Made by a program: the position numbers and the translations under genes
Shown: in pieces, positions 12,129 to 23,063 of the stretch
Layout of the letters: each line of letters starts with the position of its first letter
Position numbering within the stretch: position 1 is the stretch's first letter
Notes under the pieces: generated by a model
Databases searched by the model: none
Told to the model about the DNA's origin: nothing
The model's input: the letters and a program-made list of their open reading frames with translations, nothing else
Origin: Bimuria novae-zelandiae CBS 107.79
Lineage: Eukaryota > Ascomycota > Dothideomycetes > Pleosporales > Didymosphaeriaceae
NCBI GenBank assembly: GCA_010015655.1
Contig: ML976665.1
Span: 179,909-243,908, forward strand
Direction of reading: 5' to 3'
DNA: 64,000 nt

Positions 12129-12874
12129 GTTAAGAGAGACGAAAAAAGAACGAGCGTTCAAGAAGTCATAGATGCAGAATGAGAGAGAACATTTGATTGA
12201 AGGCTACTTGTACCCCCTGCTTGAGGTCTGATCGTGGCGGTACTTGGCAAGATATGCAGATGGCTTTGAGCTCACTATGCTCTGTGTCATATTTCCGCGG
12301 AAGGTGGAGGGCGGTCCTTGAAAGTTTAATACCCTCCTAAGATGGTAGCATAATTTTGCTCCGTGTGGCCCCAGGAACGATAGTAACGTGCAGTGTACCA
12401 CGCTACATTCCAGTGGCGTCACATGGCATTTACAACGGCGCACGAGACTACGGTCTCTTCGTAACGAGATCGAAGATCTTTTGCCAGTATTCATGAAATG
12501 CTTTGAGAAGCATTTGCCACCTTGGAGTCACGGTCAACCGCAGCGGCGAGACATTGGCATGGATGTGGCGTAGCAAAGTTAGTCCGAAGTCTTACATACC
12601 TAGACCAAGACAACTGCGATACGTCAAATGCACTCTTCCGCACATCCCTTTGAGCAATGTTAGAAGTGACCAAGCACACGGTAGTGTAGGTGAAGGCGTA
12701 CATTGGCTAGAAAACGCACAGTCCGAGTTTCAGCAACTGATGATATACAGTGCTTCGGTAGTGCTGCCCCGATAATGAAGAAGGGATATCGCGCCTAGGA
12801 TGCTCTCAAGATGCGAAAGTAAGTCAATCCCCGAGAAGTCATCGTAACACACCTTGAACGCCAGACCCAATGGA
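12129..12874. other. Intergenic region, no gene seen
   Basis: Mixed-composition DNA between the protease remnant and the LUC7 stop codon. Short open frames occur on both strands, but none has a recognisable motif, a signal peptide or plausible splice partners. Confidence 0.6.
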
Positions 12875-13846
12875 TTACCAACCGCCTCCTCTTCTGCCGC
12901 GACCACCGCGACGTCCGCCTCGACCTCCTCCAAAGCCGCCACCACCGCCGTAGCCTCCGCTGCCCCAGCCGCCTCCTCCGCCGTATCCATTCCGGTCGTC
13001 GCCCGAAGGAGCGTACGAGTCACGCGCAGGGGGAGCGCGGCCCTTGAGCTGCTTGGAGAGGGCCTCGTAAGACTTGCGCATTTGGGCATATCCGAGATGC
13101 ATCTTGCCGAAGAAGTGATCTGCCAATCGTCGATCGTTATCCAGACGGCTGAGATAAGCACCACACACGTCACAGACCTGCAGCTTTTGGTGTCCTGAGG
13201 GACCTCCGGTCTCGGTCAGATTCCGCAGCATCTTTTCGGTCTCTTCCTTCTCGAGCTTCTTCATGCGAATCTTGTAGAATTCCTGCACGGCCATGTTGAC
13301 CATGCCCTCTTCGCCCATGATTTGTACCTCGGTTATGCCGGCCTCGATTGACTTGTTGAGTTCTTTGATAGTGTTAAGCTACGATCATTAGTCTCATTAC
13401 TCTCGGCATGTGTTGGTGGTCTGCTCACATATTGATTTGACAGGCGGATCTCGTCCACCGTCTTCTCAAGACGGCCTTGGGCGTCCTTGATGCGGGAGTC
13501 ACACTGTCGCACGTACTTCTGCATGTCGTTGAAGTAGTCCCACTCAAAGTTCCATGCGCGCTTCTGCTGCTCCGATGCCTCCTGGTATTCCGTCTTCAGG
13601 GCTTCGTTGTGGACCTTAGGGCAGGGGCCAAAGTCTTGCTTCGTGTTGGTGAACAGGTCATGGGGGCAGTTGCCGACGAGGTAGGATCTGCAGACCTTGG
13701 GGTCAGTGATGTCCAGCTTGGGCGCCTGCTGGTCGAAGCCAGTCATGGCTCCCGCGCCCATGAGCTGCTCTGCGCTGTGTCAGCGGGCGTCGCAAGCAAA
13801 CAGGGAGGGCATACATACCAAGCAGCCGTCGCTGCTCTGCGGCCAT
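12875..13846 (-). CDS. LUC7: U1 snRNP-associated protein Luc7
   Basis: Three exons (13846-13819, 13769-13429, 13378-12875) with two introns of 49 and 50 nt give about 290 residues. The start is MAAEQRRLLEQLMG, typical of Luc7. A CCCH-type zinc finger follows (CRSYLVGNCPHDLF...DFGPCPKVH, residues about 25-55), then a coiled coil (about 60-130). A C2H2-type zinc finger follows (QVCDVCGAYLSRLDNDRR...H..KMH, about 180-210), and the tail is RGG/Gly-rich. Luc7 is a U1 snRNP component that helps choose 5' splice sites in the nucleus. The first exon is only 28 nt. It is divergent from GPI16 across 220 bp. Confidence 0.93.
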
Positions 13847-14066
13847 GTTTCCGATAGAATTGCGCAAAAATTATAACTGGTGTTGTTGTTCGGGCAGGCG
13901 CGTCGAGAGAGTGGAGCGCTTCGAGCTGCAGCAAAGAAATCGCGACCCGCCCATGGTGAAGCGCCAAGCCCCACGTCGCGCCAGCCAATCACCAACAGTC
14001 TGCCCTCACCAAGGCCGCACCTCTACGTCCAGCTTGCAGTGTCTCTCTGCCCGTTGCGATGCTGCG
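13847..14066. promoter_or_regulatory. Divergent promoter region LUC7/GPI16
   Basis: The 220 bp between the two start codons must carry both promoters. A CT-rich stretch lies on the GPI16 side (near 14025-14055). No specific factor site was identified; this is inferred from gene arrangement. Confidence 0.5.
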
Positions 14067-15884
14067 ATGCTGTCGTTTCTCTCCTTTTTACTTTGCAATG
14101 CCTTGATTGCTTGTGCATTCGCTGGCTCCGACTACCACGAACGCCTACTGCTGCGCCCGCTCCCCCAGTCGACGCTCCTTGCCTCGTTCAACTTCCGCAG
14201 CAACGAGTCCTCGGTCACGTACGAGCAGCAGAACTTCCGCCTCTTCCCGCGGTCGCTCGGCCAGATTCTACAGCATGCGCACACAAAAGAGTTGCATTTG
14301 AGATTCAGTGTGGGGCGTTGGGATGCAGAGAACTGGGGCCAGCGGCCGTGGTACGGCGCGAGAGAAGGCAGCAACGGTGTGGAGCTGTGGGCGTGGATTG
14401 AGGCCAATACAGAAGACGAGTATGCTTTGTAGAACAAGACCTGTCGATGAACTCGCTAACGTGACGCAAGAGCTTTCTCACGGTGGCTGACTTTGGTCAA
14501 CAACCTCTCTGGTCTCTTCTGCGCTTCCCTGAATTTCATCGATGCCACCAAGACGATCCGGCCCGTGATATCCTTCGATCCTGAGGGTGACCATGCGAGC
14601 ACCTCGAACCTGCACCTTCTCCATGGCACGCTTCCCCACGAGGTCGTCTGTACCGAGAACCTGACACCTTTCCTCAAGCTGCTTCCTTGCAAAGGCAAAG
14701 CTGGCATTTCCAGCCTGCTGGACGGGCACAAACTCTTCGATGCCGCCTTTCAGACCATGGCCCTTGACGTGCGGCCCGTATGCGAGACGCCAGGCGAAAA
14801 CTGTATTGTGGAGATGGAGCAGACGGTGGACATGGTACTAGACATTGCTCGCTCGAAGCGGCCTCGCGACAACCCCATCCCGCGTCCACTTCCTATCGAG
14901 GAAATTGAATGCGATACATCCAAACCTTATAATGCCCCTGATACCTGCTACCCGTTGGACAAGAGAACAGAGCCCGCCTGGAATCTCACCGAGGTGTTTG
15001 GGAAGTCACTCAAAGGCGCCTGCCCATTGACTGCGACTGAAGGCCCCGAGTCGGAAACCCTGTGCATCAACACGCCTCCAGAGCGGACTATCCAGGTCAA
15101 TACAACGGGGCAGTATACGGAATCGCTGTCCGCGTCCGACACATTGCGCTGCTACAAACTCCCTACTGGCGCCGAGTTTGACCTTGTCCTACCAGAACAG
15201 CGTATGACCACTGGCCTTGTACGTGGGGAGCCTCATCTTTACGCCGCACGTTCCATCAACGGCCATGGCCAAGAACGTGGCAGTGTCCAAGTAGTCATCA
15301 AGAACCCCTCCACGACTGACCCTGTCGAGTTTGCATACCTAGAGTCTCTCCCCTGGTTCATGAAGCCTTACTTGCACACGATCCGCGTCAACGTACCCAC
15401 TTCCACCGAGGATCCACTGAAGGAGACCTACTATCGACCAGCCGTAGACCGCGTCCGTGGTACGCATCTTGAACTGCGCCTCGTTGTTCCGCCGGCTTCC
15501 ACCCTTACCCTGACTTACGACTTTGAGAAAGCTATTCTGAGATACACAGAGTACCCGCCTGACGCTAATCGCGGGTTCGATGCGCCTCCGGCCGTTATTC
15601 GCATCTTGGGTCCATTTCAATCAGCCGATAGGAAGGGACTGTATCTGCGAACGACACCGCTGCTTCTGAGCTTGCCGACTCCAGATTTCAGCATGCCGTA
15701 CAATGTCATCATTCTAACGAGTACTGTCATGGCGCTGGGCTTTGGTAACATCTTCAATCTCCTTGTCAGGCGCCTCGTGGGCGCAGACGAGGTGCCAGAG
15801 GTTGCTGGGGGGCTCAAAGGCATCGTTCAGGGCAAAATCCAGTGGCTTATGGGACTTTTTGGGAAGCATCAAAAGAGTGAATAG
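14067..15884 (+). CDS. GPI16: GPI transamidase subunit Gpi16 (PIG-T)
   Basis: Two exons (14067-14419, 14471-15884) around a 51-nt intron with a GCTAAC branch site encode about 588 residues, normal for the family. Residues 1-19 are a signal peptide (MLSFLSFLLCNALIACAFA). Family blocks include YHERLLLRPLPQSTLLASF near the start, VNNLSGLFCASLNF after the intron, RGTHLELRLVVPPASTLTLTYDFEKAIL, and a C-terminal membrane span (about 528-550) followed by a short cytosolic tail. Gpi16 is part of the ER complex that attaches GPI anchors to secretory proteins. The start avoids an upstream out-of-frame ATG at 14059. Confidence 0.93.
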
Positions 15885-16715
15885 CCGATCAATGTATTTA
15901 TGCACGAAGCCGCTGCGGTATGACCTTGACCTATCCCTCATTACTTTCGCTCCGCTTGCGACAGGACAGAAGTTGGGGTTGTCGTCAACAACACAGTTCT
16001 CGAGGCTGCTTTTAGGGCGTCTCTAGGGTGCCTTAGCAGTGTGGGGAGCAGCGCGCTCTGCCACTGTGCTTACGCTTGTTCTCAAGCGCATGTCACCGCA
16101 TCGGAAACTAAGGCAGCCGGTGTCGCCAAAGGGCGCAAAGGGAGCCCAGTGCCTGTCCAGTGAAGACACAAGGTCGAGAGAGAGTGTGTGTGAGAGCGAG
16201 CGAGCGAGCGAGTCGTGGGCAGCCGTTGGTGCTGTCTTTCCGCTGTCGGTGCTGTTTTTCCGCCGCCGACACAAGCATCATCATCAATGCACGGGAGGGC
16301 ATGGGCAAGCCGCAAAATCAGCGTCAGGGCGGACGGGGCCCCCTGCTTTCAGCCGCCTCGCTTGCTAAAGCTCCAGGGCTAACGGATCCGCACATGATTG
16401 GTCCGAATCTCTACCCGGTCGGTATGCATTCCCCTCCGCGTACCATGACCGCGAAACTGAACGCGCGTCAAGCACGCTTCCGTCCACGCATCGTGGCGCA
16501 TATTGGACCTCAGGCAGTGATATAGTCCTGCGAGCCCGCATTTGATCTTCAACTGACAACACTTTCAGTCTGAGCATTTAGATTCAGTAGCGCCTTCCTG
16601 TCAGTGATCTACCACGTGGTGGTGTATCTTGATAACGTCTCGTCACTTTTTTGTACTCTTGCATTCTCACCTTAATCATTCCTCCTGGCCTACCAACAGC
16701 ACCGCAAACGCCACA
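15885..16715. other. Intergenic region with short GAGC tract
   Basis: No credible gene. A GT/GA-rich simple tract (GAGCGAGCGAGCGAGCGAG, about 16194-16212) lies here, and the 5' part of the DUF1769 gene's leader is at the right end. Open frames across it have low-complexity translations. Confidence 0.55.
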
Positions 16716-18020
16716 ATGGGACGCTCAGAAGGCGGCGTGGTTGACCCAGCCGCTCGCGACAAGTATCGCCTACAGGTGACAGCGGGTCCTTCCTACGACA
16801 CATCAACACATCAGGAAGTCGCAGTGAACAGTGGAAAGGCACACTTCATCGAAAACGATCTTATGAGCTGCTGGCTCAATGTACGAATAAAAGGCTACAA
16901 CGGCCTGCCCCAAGGTTCCCCTGCGACGTCGGACTACTTCCAGCACCCTCAGCATACGTCGGATCGTTATTCCATAGATTTCTCGTTCGTCCCCAAGCGG
17001 GATTTCAGAGGCAGTGATCTGGTGACAGGCTTCGACTTCGACCACAGTATCAAAGATCGACTTCCCCCAGGATTTCGTTATGCGATGAGGATTGTCACAA
17101 CAATACTAGATCCAGGCATCTATTCAGATCCATACTCGGACAAGCCCTACCTTTACGGTCCAGCTCTATCATCGTTCTTTGCGTTTAGGATCGGCGAGAA
17201 TACGGCGGACGTCTCTGCAGAAAACCAGTTAGCTAGAAACGAAGCTGAGGCTAAGAGTGTCATCGAAGAGGGTGCCGATGGTAGCGGCCAGCGTGTTCGT
17301 GCGGATCGACACATCCCTGCTAAAACCTCGAAACGGCGAAAGCACTTCCTGGATGGGAAGAAACTTGAACAGTTCACTTTTGAGGCTGGCCGAATGTACC
17401 AGGCTGACTTCTTCAATCCGTACCTCGACTTCGCCAACTTCGCGCTGAGAATCCCTGGGTTCTCGATATCGGTCGTCAAATACATTGACGACAAGACGCA
17501 TCAGCTCAGATATGTCTTGAAGGATAGGAGTACGGAGCAGGTCCTATTCGTGGTAATCTTCACACTGTTATTTGGACAGAAGCTTGAGGACACGCTGGAG
17601 ACAGTTGAGAATGAGAATGATCAATCACGAGCAGTATCTGTCGAAGCTCAACGCGAACGCCCAAACAAAGAGTCGAATCGTCTTGGAAGGACGACTACAG
17701 CATCACCCTACGAAATATCAACGCCATCGTCGAGATCACGATCATCCTCGGCGGGAAACTTGGACACGGAAGCCGAGCGTGAGACGAGGCATGATCGGCC
17801 TACAGCTGCTGATAGCCTCGTCAATACAATTTACTCAGGATTCACCGCTCTTGGCTTCGGAAGAACGGCGAGCACATCTACGGACGCTTCAAGCAGATCG
17901 AGATCATCCATGAGGCCCAGCAAGGCTGCCGACACGCTGCAGACTCTCGACGAGCAGGTGGACAACATGGACGACAAACAGGTCGAGGAGCTACTGAAGG
18001 CAAGGCATTCTAGCGCTTGA
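16716..18020 (+). CDS. DUF1769 family protein
   Basis: One uninterrupted frame of 434 residues from ATG 16716 (MGRSEGGVVDPAARDKYRLQ). The core (about 15-310) has the conserved look of the fungal DUF1769 family: RLQVTAGPSYD near the start, FVPKRDFRGSDLVTGFDFDHSIKDRLPPG, PYSDKPYLYGPALSSF, and FEAGRMYQADFFNPYLDFANFALRIPGFSI. The last third is Ser/Arg/Glu-rich and looks disordered, and the protein ends in an acidic helix (DEQVDNMDDKQVEELLKAR). Members are widespread in fungi and their biochemical role is unknown to me. The upstream TTG-initiated extension was not used because the ATG sits right after an A-rich leader. Confidence 0.82.
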   Translation: MGRSEGGVVDPAARDKYRLQVTAGPSYDTSTHQEVAVNSGKAHFIENDLMSCWLNVRIKGYNGLPQGSPATSDYFQHPQHTSDRYSIDFSFVPKRDFRGSDLVTGFDFDHSIKDRLPPGFRYAMRIVTTILDPGIYSDPYSDKPYLYGPALSSFFAFRIGENTADVSAENQLARNEAEAKSVIEEGADGSGQRVRADRHIPAKTSKRRKHFLDGKKLEQFTFEAGRMYQADFFNPYLDFANFALRIPGFSISVVKYIDDKTHQLRYVLKDRSTEQVLFVVIFTLLFGQKLEDTLETVENENDQSRAVSVEAQRERPNKESNRLGRTTTASPYEISTPSSRSRSSSAGNLDTEAERETRHDRPTAADSLVNTIYSGFTALGFGRTASTSTDASSRSRSSMRPSKAADTLQTLDEQVDNMDDKQVEELLKARHSSA

Positions 18021-18191
18021 ATCGATACCCAAAATTTTGATCGTATTTTTTCGCGCTATGGTTCGATCGGAAGGTCAGCGCGGTGCTGTGCGTTCGGATG
18101 TACACCTTACCGGGCGGCGTGGGTCTAGCATCGCGGGATGGCATCCTCCATTGGCTTATTGGACTCTTAGTTAGACACATCGCAATAAATC

Positions 18192-18830
18192 ATGCCACTC
18201 CCAGATTTCAATGTTGACTACAATCCTACGGCTTTCACGCTAACGAAAATGACATGGAAGAATATCTTCGAGAACAAAGCAGCTGTCAAGGTTGGACGTA
18301 GTAGACCAACCAAGCCTAGCGTGCACGATCCATCTCGTTCTCACAATGAAACTCCCCAGGAGGCCGCCTTGACACCCGCTCTGCCTCTACAAAGCGCGCA
18401 CGGCAACAATAGACGCTTGCGACGTCAGTACGACTGCCAAGCAGGCAAGAAGAGTCGAGATCGAGGCGTCTTGCATCTATCCGCGTCTCGGCGTAAGCCT
18501 TCCCGCTGCCTTGGAAGACCCGTCGACATGGGCATCTCAGAGTGACAGATCGCGCTCCGGAACACAGGGGGGTAGTGGGTGGGACGAGGTAGACCTAACG
18601 AGTATGCGCTTACAGTGAAGAGATCTTTGATTCTGCAGGAAGTGAAGGGATATTGGGGTCGGACTGGGACGCGATGGCAGCAAAAGCGCGCAGATTGCGC
18701 TCCGGAACGCGAGATTCCATGCCAGAACAACGCATGTCCACGCAACCGTCACTTGCTTCTGGAAGCGCCTTATGTCGGGCTAGCGCTTTCCGCTCAAGGA
18801 ACATGTTGGCTTCTTAGAGGACCTGAGGTG
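18192..18830 (+). pseudogene. Possible decayed gene of unknown function
   Basis: An ATG at 18192 opens MPLPDFNVDYNPTAFTLTKMTWKNIFENK. Coding character then seems to hop frames: 18385-18615 reads SLPAALEDPSTWASQS in one frame and 18650-18820 reads GILGSDWDAMAAKARRLRS in another. A GCGCTCCGGAAC motif occurs at both 18551 and 18700, so part may be an old internal duplication. No domain was recognised and no intron fits cleanly. It could equally be non-coding. Confidence 0.25.
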
Positions 18831-18991
18831 GTGCGCGTGCGAATCGGAAGGCCCGTGCGCCGGCTTGGAGTGTTTCCGATGGGAGGAGGTGAGCCAGTTG
18901 ACGCCTCTTATATGGCTGACAGGCACTTCTTTTCGGGTACCTGTCTGCCTCTTATCTCTAGTCATCTTCATTATCATCGATTTCTTTGAAG

Positions 18992-20038
18992 ATGTGGAGC
19001 ACGTATCTCGATGTTGTGCTCCTTTCGCACCCCGTCGTCGCTTTCCTCACTGTCAAGCATCCTAATATGCACGCCAAGCCGTCGAACTTGCAATATTTCA
19101 TTGTATCCTTTGTATCACTACTGCTCCTGCGGTATGCAGCTTCAACATACTTCGGAACGCCAGAGCAAATATCATTGGCCGTATGCACAACCGTAGATCA
19201 GCCCAATCCGATAGCATCAATATATCCGAACAATGCGACTGGTACTCTGAATGGAACGGTTGCGGTTATTCCGATATCCTTGAAGCTTGCTCGACAGCTC
19301 ATTCCTCCGCAATATGGCATCTTGGAACACGCCTACCGAGCGCTTCTGCCCACCTTCCCTGAGGGGATGTACCCAGCGATTGTTCAAGCACTGCATGATC
19401 ATGAGGTTCAAGCATTCGGTTACAAGATCGATGACTTCACTGTAAGACCATGATGTATATACAGTGCGATAGCATGTAGCTAACAGATTCAGCGAACCGG
19501 CATTGAATTTCCCTTCGTCGACCTGCTAAACGACAACCATACATCCTTCAAATGGGCACCATCTCTACTAATGGCAGCCGGCCACGAGATCGCCCTCAAG
19601 GGAGCGGGAGACTACGGTACCAACACCTTCCCGGCCACCTTTGAACCAGGATGCGACGCCTACCGCGCAGTTCCCAAGGCAAAGAAGCCCGGCACGACCT
19701 CCTTCAGCGCGCGCAGCATCAACAGCGCAGAGTCTCTCACCACATTGTTCTCCTCCACACAGGAAGAGATGTTCCCGCTAAGCTTCTTCAAGAACTTTAC
19801 GAACCAGCCTACCTTTGCCGATGGGAAGACTTGCGACAACATGATCAGATTGTTTAATACGTCTTTGACGACTGCGCCGAACAGGATAGAGCGTGTGATG
19901 GGCACGGTGCGGGCGAATATCCATCCGTTTGCTGGAGAGCAGGAGTGGAAGGGTGTGTATGGGCTGCGCATGGCTACGGCGTTCATCGAGAATAACTACT
20001 TGAACTGTGAGGACTTCCGCGGGTATGGGGATCCTTGA
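18992..20038 (+). CDS. Membrane-anchored fungal protein, unknown (acetoacetate decarboxylase-like?)
   Basis: Two exons (18992-19441, 19493-20038) with a 51-nt intron (CTAACAG just before the acceptor) encode 331 residues. Residues about 28-50 (NLQYFIVSFVSLLLLRYAAS) form one membrane span or uncleaved signal, and the rest should be lumenal or extracellular with several N-glycosylation sequons (NAT, NGT, NHT, NFT, NTS). The body begins VIPISLKLARQLIPPQYGILEHAYRALLP and ends ENNYLNCEDFRGYGDP. The layout faintly recalls acetoacetate-decarboxylase-like secreted proteins of fungi, but I cannot point to a catalytic residue, so the function is left open. Confidence 0.75.
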
Positions 20039-21998
20039 GCGACGCGACAGTTTCTATGATCTTTTCGTACGGACAACAAAGAAGTGGGTACGACGAGGGT
20101 TGTGAACGAGTACAACGGTAGCGAGGATGCTCACGGTTGAACCTTCGCCATCGACAATCACATGTTATCCCACAACGTCCCGGGACGGATCTAGGAAGTC
20201 CCGCGAAGACAACAAGTACGACGTCGCCGTTATGCCCATCGTATCTAACACACGATTACCATCATCAAGGCTGTCGTTTCCATTGATCGGCAAGCATCGG
20301 CGACAAGGATGTCTACCAGACGCACGAGCGTCGCACTTCCTTGTCACTCGCGTACTGCTCCTCCAAGGATTTCCAGATTCGGTATTACGTCGTTGGTTAC
20401 TCGAGTACCATGTCGGACGAATACCTAACCCTGGCCCAAGATAGCTATGCAGCTCATCAAGCACGCCGCGCTGCTAGATAGCCGAATCAGGCCGTGTTGG
20501 ATGATTAGGGGCTTGTGCGCCCGAAGACTTGACTACTCTCGTCGCTTTTGCGGAGATTTTCCTGCGGATAGTCAAGCGGCATATCCGATCGAACTGGCGC
20601 ACATTCGAGTCGTTTTCTAAGTCGTTCGGAAAAACGAGCGGGTACCAGCATCTCCGTCTTGAGCGCAAAAATGTGTTCAAGCAACACAGGAAAGATCGCT
20701 CAACTTTAATCACCTCAACAAATTTTGTGCTGGGAAGGATACCGAAGTCCACCCTGCAAATACCATGTAGATATCAGAGCCCGTAACCCCATCCTCGTAC
20801 AAGTAAATAGTCCAACCAATACAATTGAGCATCTCTGTGCACTTTGCCGTCCCTCTTCCTAGCGCTTTCTATATCTGCCCTTCTGAAGCTGGCTGTGGTT
20901 TCTCATTGCTAGTCTTCGACGGGAAAGTGTTCCCTCTCTTTGCTATGAGCGTACATCTCGAGAAGTTCGTGCATGCCTAGATTGCTGAAGTATGTACTCC
21001 CCGTAATAAGCAAGCTTCGTAGCGCATCATCGGCACGTTTTCCAGAGCGCGCTGGCGCGGAAGATGCTCTGTCTGCTTTTCCACTCCGTCGAATACTCGT
21101 AGGTAGACTAGGCATATAGTCCGTCACTGCGGTGTGTGGTTGGGCTTCCTGCTAAGCAGTTCGGTACAACTGGGGAGCTCCTGGAAGGAAATCCAGGCGT
21201 GATTCTTATTCTTGAACAACTGGGGGGCGGCGCCACAGGGGAGAAGACGGTGCTGTCATTTCCAGATAGCACATGCACTTTGCGGGGATAGCATGGCGAG
21301 CTTATAATAATGCACACAGCAGATCCGAGCTAAGGTCTCTAGTATGTCGGTACCAGTCGGTGTTGTCGGTGGTTGTGAAATAAGCATTACCTTGACGTAA
21401 AAAGCTTATCTTTAAATTTGGATTATATTTATGACTTGCTAGTGTTAAAAAATTCTGGTCATGTCACGATGAAACACGTAACGGCTCCGTGTGTTCCATG
21501 TGACATGGCCGGAATGCGGCAAGTTGCGATTTGAACCCCAGATTGTTTTATCATGGAATGAATGTGCGGTAGCGAAACAATGCCTGAACGTGCGGAGGAG
21601 TGTAACCACACCCATGGTGTGGGAAAGTACATTTGGTGACCTGCCATAACAGAAGACGATGGACGCGCAGGGGAGCACAGGTATACATGCATCGATTTCG
21701 GGGCTCTTGACACGCTTCGCCGCTGTTAAAAGGGTGTCAAGATCGGAATCTCATATTTGATCTCCGGCTTCTGTACGCCCTTCACCACGGCCGTACGTGG
21801 TGAGTTACCGAATTAAAGCCACAGGAGCTACCATGGGTAGTTTCAATACCGCGAGATCAATGTTTCACCTCCCTCGTACCTTCAGCTCAACATCCAGGCA
21901 GGCGGTCACTTATACTTATACAAAGTACCGCATGCGCAGCCTCGAAGGATTCAATTCCAACTCTCTCCCCGTAACGCTTCTATCCCGCACCTCCAACC
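20039..21998. other. Long intergenic stretch, one short dispersed repeat
   Basis: About 2 kb without a convincing gene. Short frames on both strands lack motifs. It holds one copy of a short repeat also found at 27975 and 62775 (see 21131-21217). The last 100 bp are pyrimidine/CA-rich leader of the next gene. Confidence 0.5.
21131..21217 (+). repeat. Short dispersed repeat, copy A (divergent)
   Basis: The right half matches copy C at 62831-62865 closely, both with CTGGAAGGAAATCCAGGC then a T-rich ATT/TTATT stretch ending TTGAA. The left half is only loosely similar. Looks like a degenerate copy of a short non-coding element. Confidence 0.5.
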
Positions 21999-22772
21999 AT
22001 GCAATTCACCATACTATCCCTCCTGCTACTCCAAAGCAGCTTCCTCGCCACATCCCTCGCCGAAGAACTCAACGCCAACGACGTCCCCACCGCCTGCACC
22101 ACTATCTGCGCCCCAATCGTCCAACTAACAAACACCTGCGACGTCGACCCCGGCGCGCGTGAAAACGACGACGAGAAAAACGGGGAAGACAATGGCGCGG
22201 AACCGGACGAGGCGGTTGAATCACAGTGCGTGTGCAGTAATAAGAGCTTCGATGTAGCGTCCATCGCGGCGCTGTGCGCGAGCTGCATACAGCAAAACGG
22301 GAAGGGGAGGACGGACGGTAAGTCAACTTGATTCATTTATATAGGGGTTTAATTAGATGAAGGGATGACTGAGCTAATGGGATGTGTAGATATGGATAAT
22401 ATCATGTCGGCGTGCAAGTTCTCGAGCATGTCGTATGCACCCTCTGCCACGGCGCTTGTGGCGCAGGTTACGGTTTCGGCGACGAAGCCGGCGTTTACGG
22501 CGGCGACCGCTACTACAACAACGGGAGGACAAGCGATGCAAACGGGAGGACAAGCGATGCAAACGGGAGGACAAGCGATGCAAACGGGAGGACAAGCGAT
22601 GCAAACGGGAGGACAAGCGATGCAAACGGGAGGACAAGCGATGCAAACGGGAGGACAAGCGATGCAGACGGGTGGGAGCACTGGTATGGGGGGACGGGTG
22701 GATGGGGAGGGTGCGGTGGGGTTGGGTGTGGCGATGATGGGGTTGGTGTCTGGGATGCTTTTTCTTGTTTAG
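21999..22772 (+). CDS. Secreted, probably GPI-anchored Cys-rich protein with TGGQAMQ repeats
   Basis: Two exons (21999-22317, 22390-22772; 72-nt intron) give 233 residues. Residues 1-21 are a signal peptide (MQFTILSLLLLQSSFLATSLA). A Cys-rich domain of about 100 residues follows (ACTTICAPIVQLTNTCDVD, SQCVCSNKSFDVASIAALCASCI, IMSACKFSSMSY). A Thr/Ala-rich stretch then leads into seven tandem TGGQAMQ heptads, and the C-terminal hydrophobic tail (VGLGVAMMGLVSGMLFLV) fits a GPI-anchor signal. The Cys pattern is loosely CFEM-like but not a clear match. Likely a cell-wall or plasma-membrane surface protein; the repeats would act as a Gln/Gly-rich spacer. Confidence 0.8.
22521..22667 (+). repeat. 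Coding minisatellite, seven 21-bp units
   Basis: Seven head-to-tail 21-bp units starting ACGGGAGGACAAGCGATGCA. All are identical except a single A-to-G at the last base of the final unit. It is in frame (21 = 3 x 7), so copy-number change would alter only spacer length. Confidence 0.97.
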
Positions 22773-23063
22773 AATGGCAGCGCGGCTTTTGTACTCTCTC
22801 CACAGGTTTGCCTGTAATTTACGGTAATGTACGGTGATGCACGGGATTTCCCATTTTCGAGTTCTGGTAACAAGGGGGTTGTAGAGAAGTCGGAAATCCG
22901 GGGTTGGTTGTTGGTGTCGGCTTGACGTAAGCGACAGCCCGGCTAGAATATCGCACGTGACGTACAGAAAGCCCAGAGACAACGTCACTTCTCTTAACCC
23001 AATTGTGCATCCACCTCCCTGAGCATCGCACAATTTCCTTATGTTCCTAGATCTGAAGCGGCA

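Noticed and set aside
16023..16577. Several overlapping short frames
   Set aside because: Low-complexity translations from GA-rich simple sequence with no consistent coding frame.
22521..22667. CRISPR-like or regulatory array
   Set aside because: No spacers and in frame with a coding exon; a coding minisatellite.
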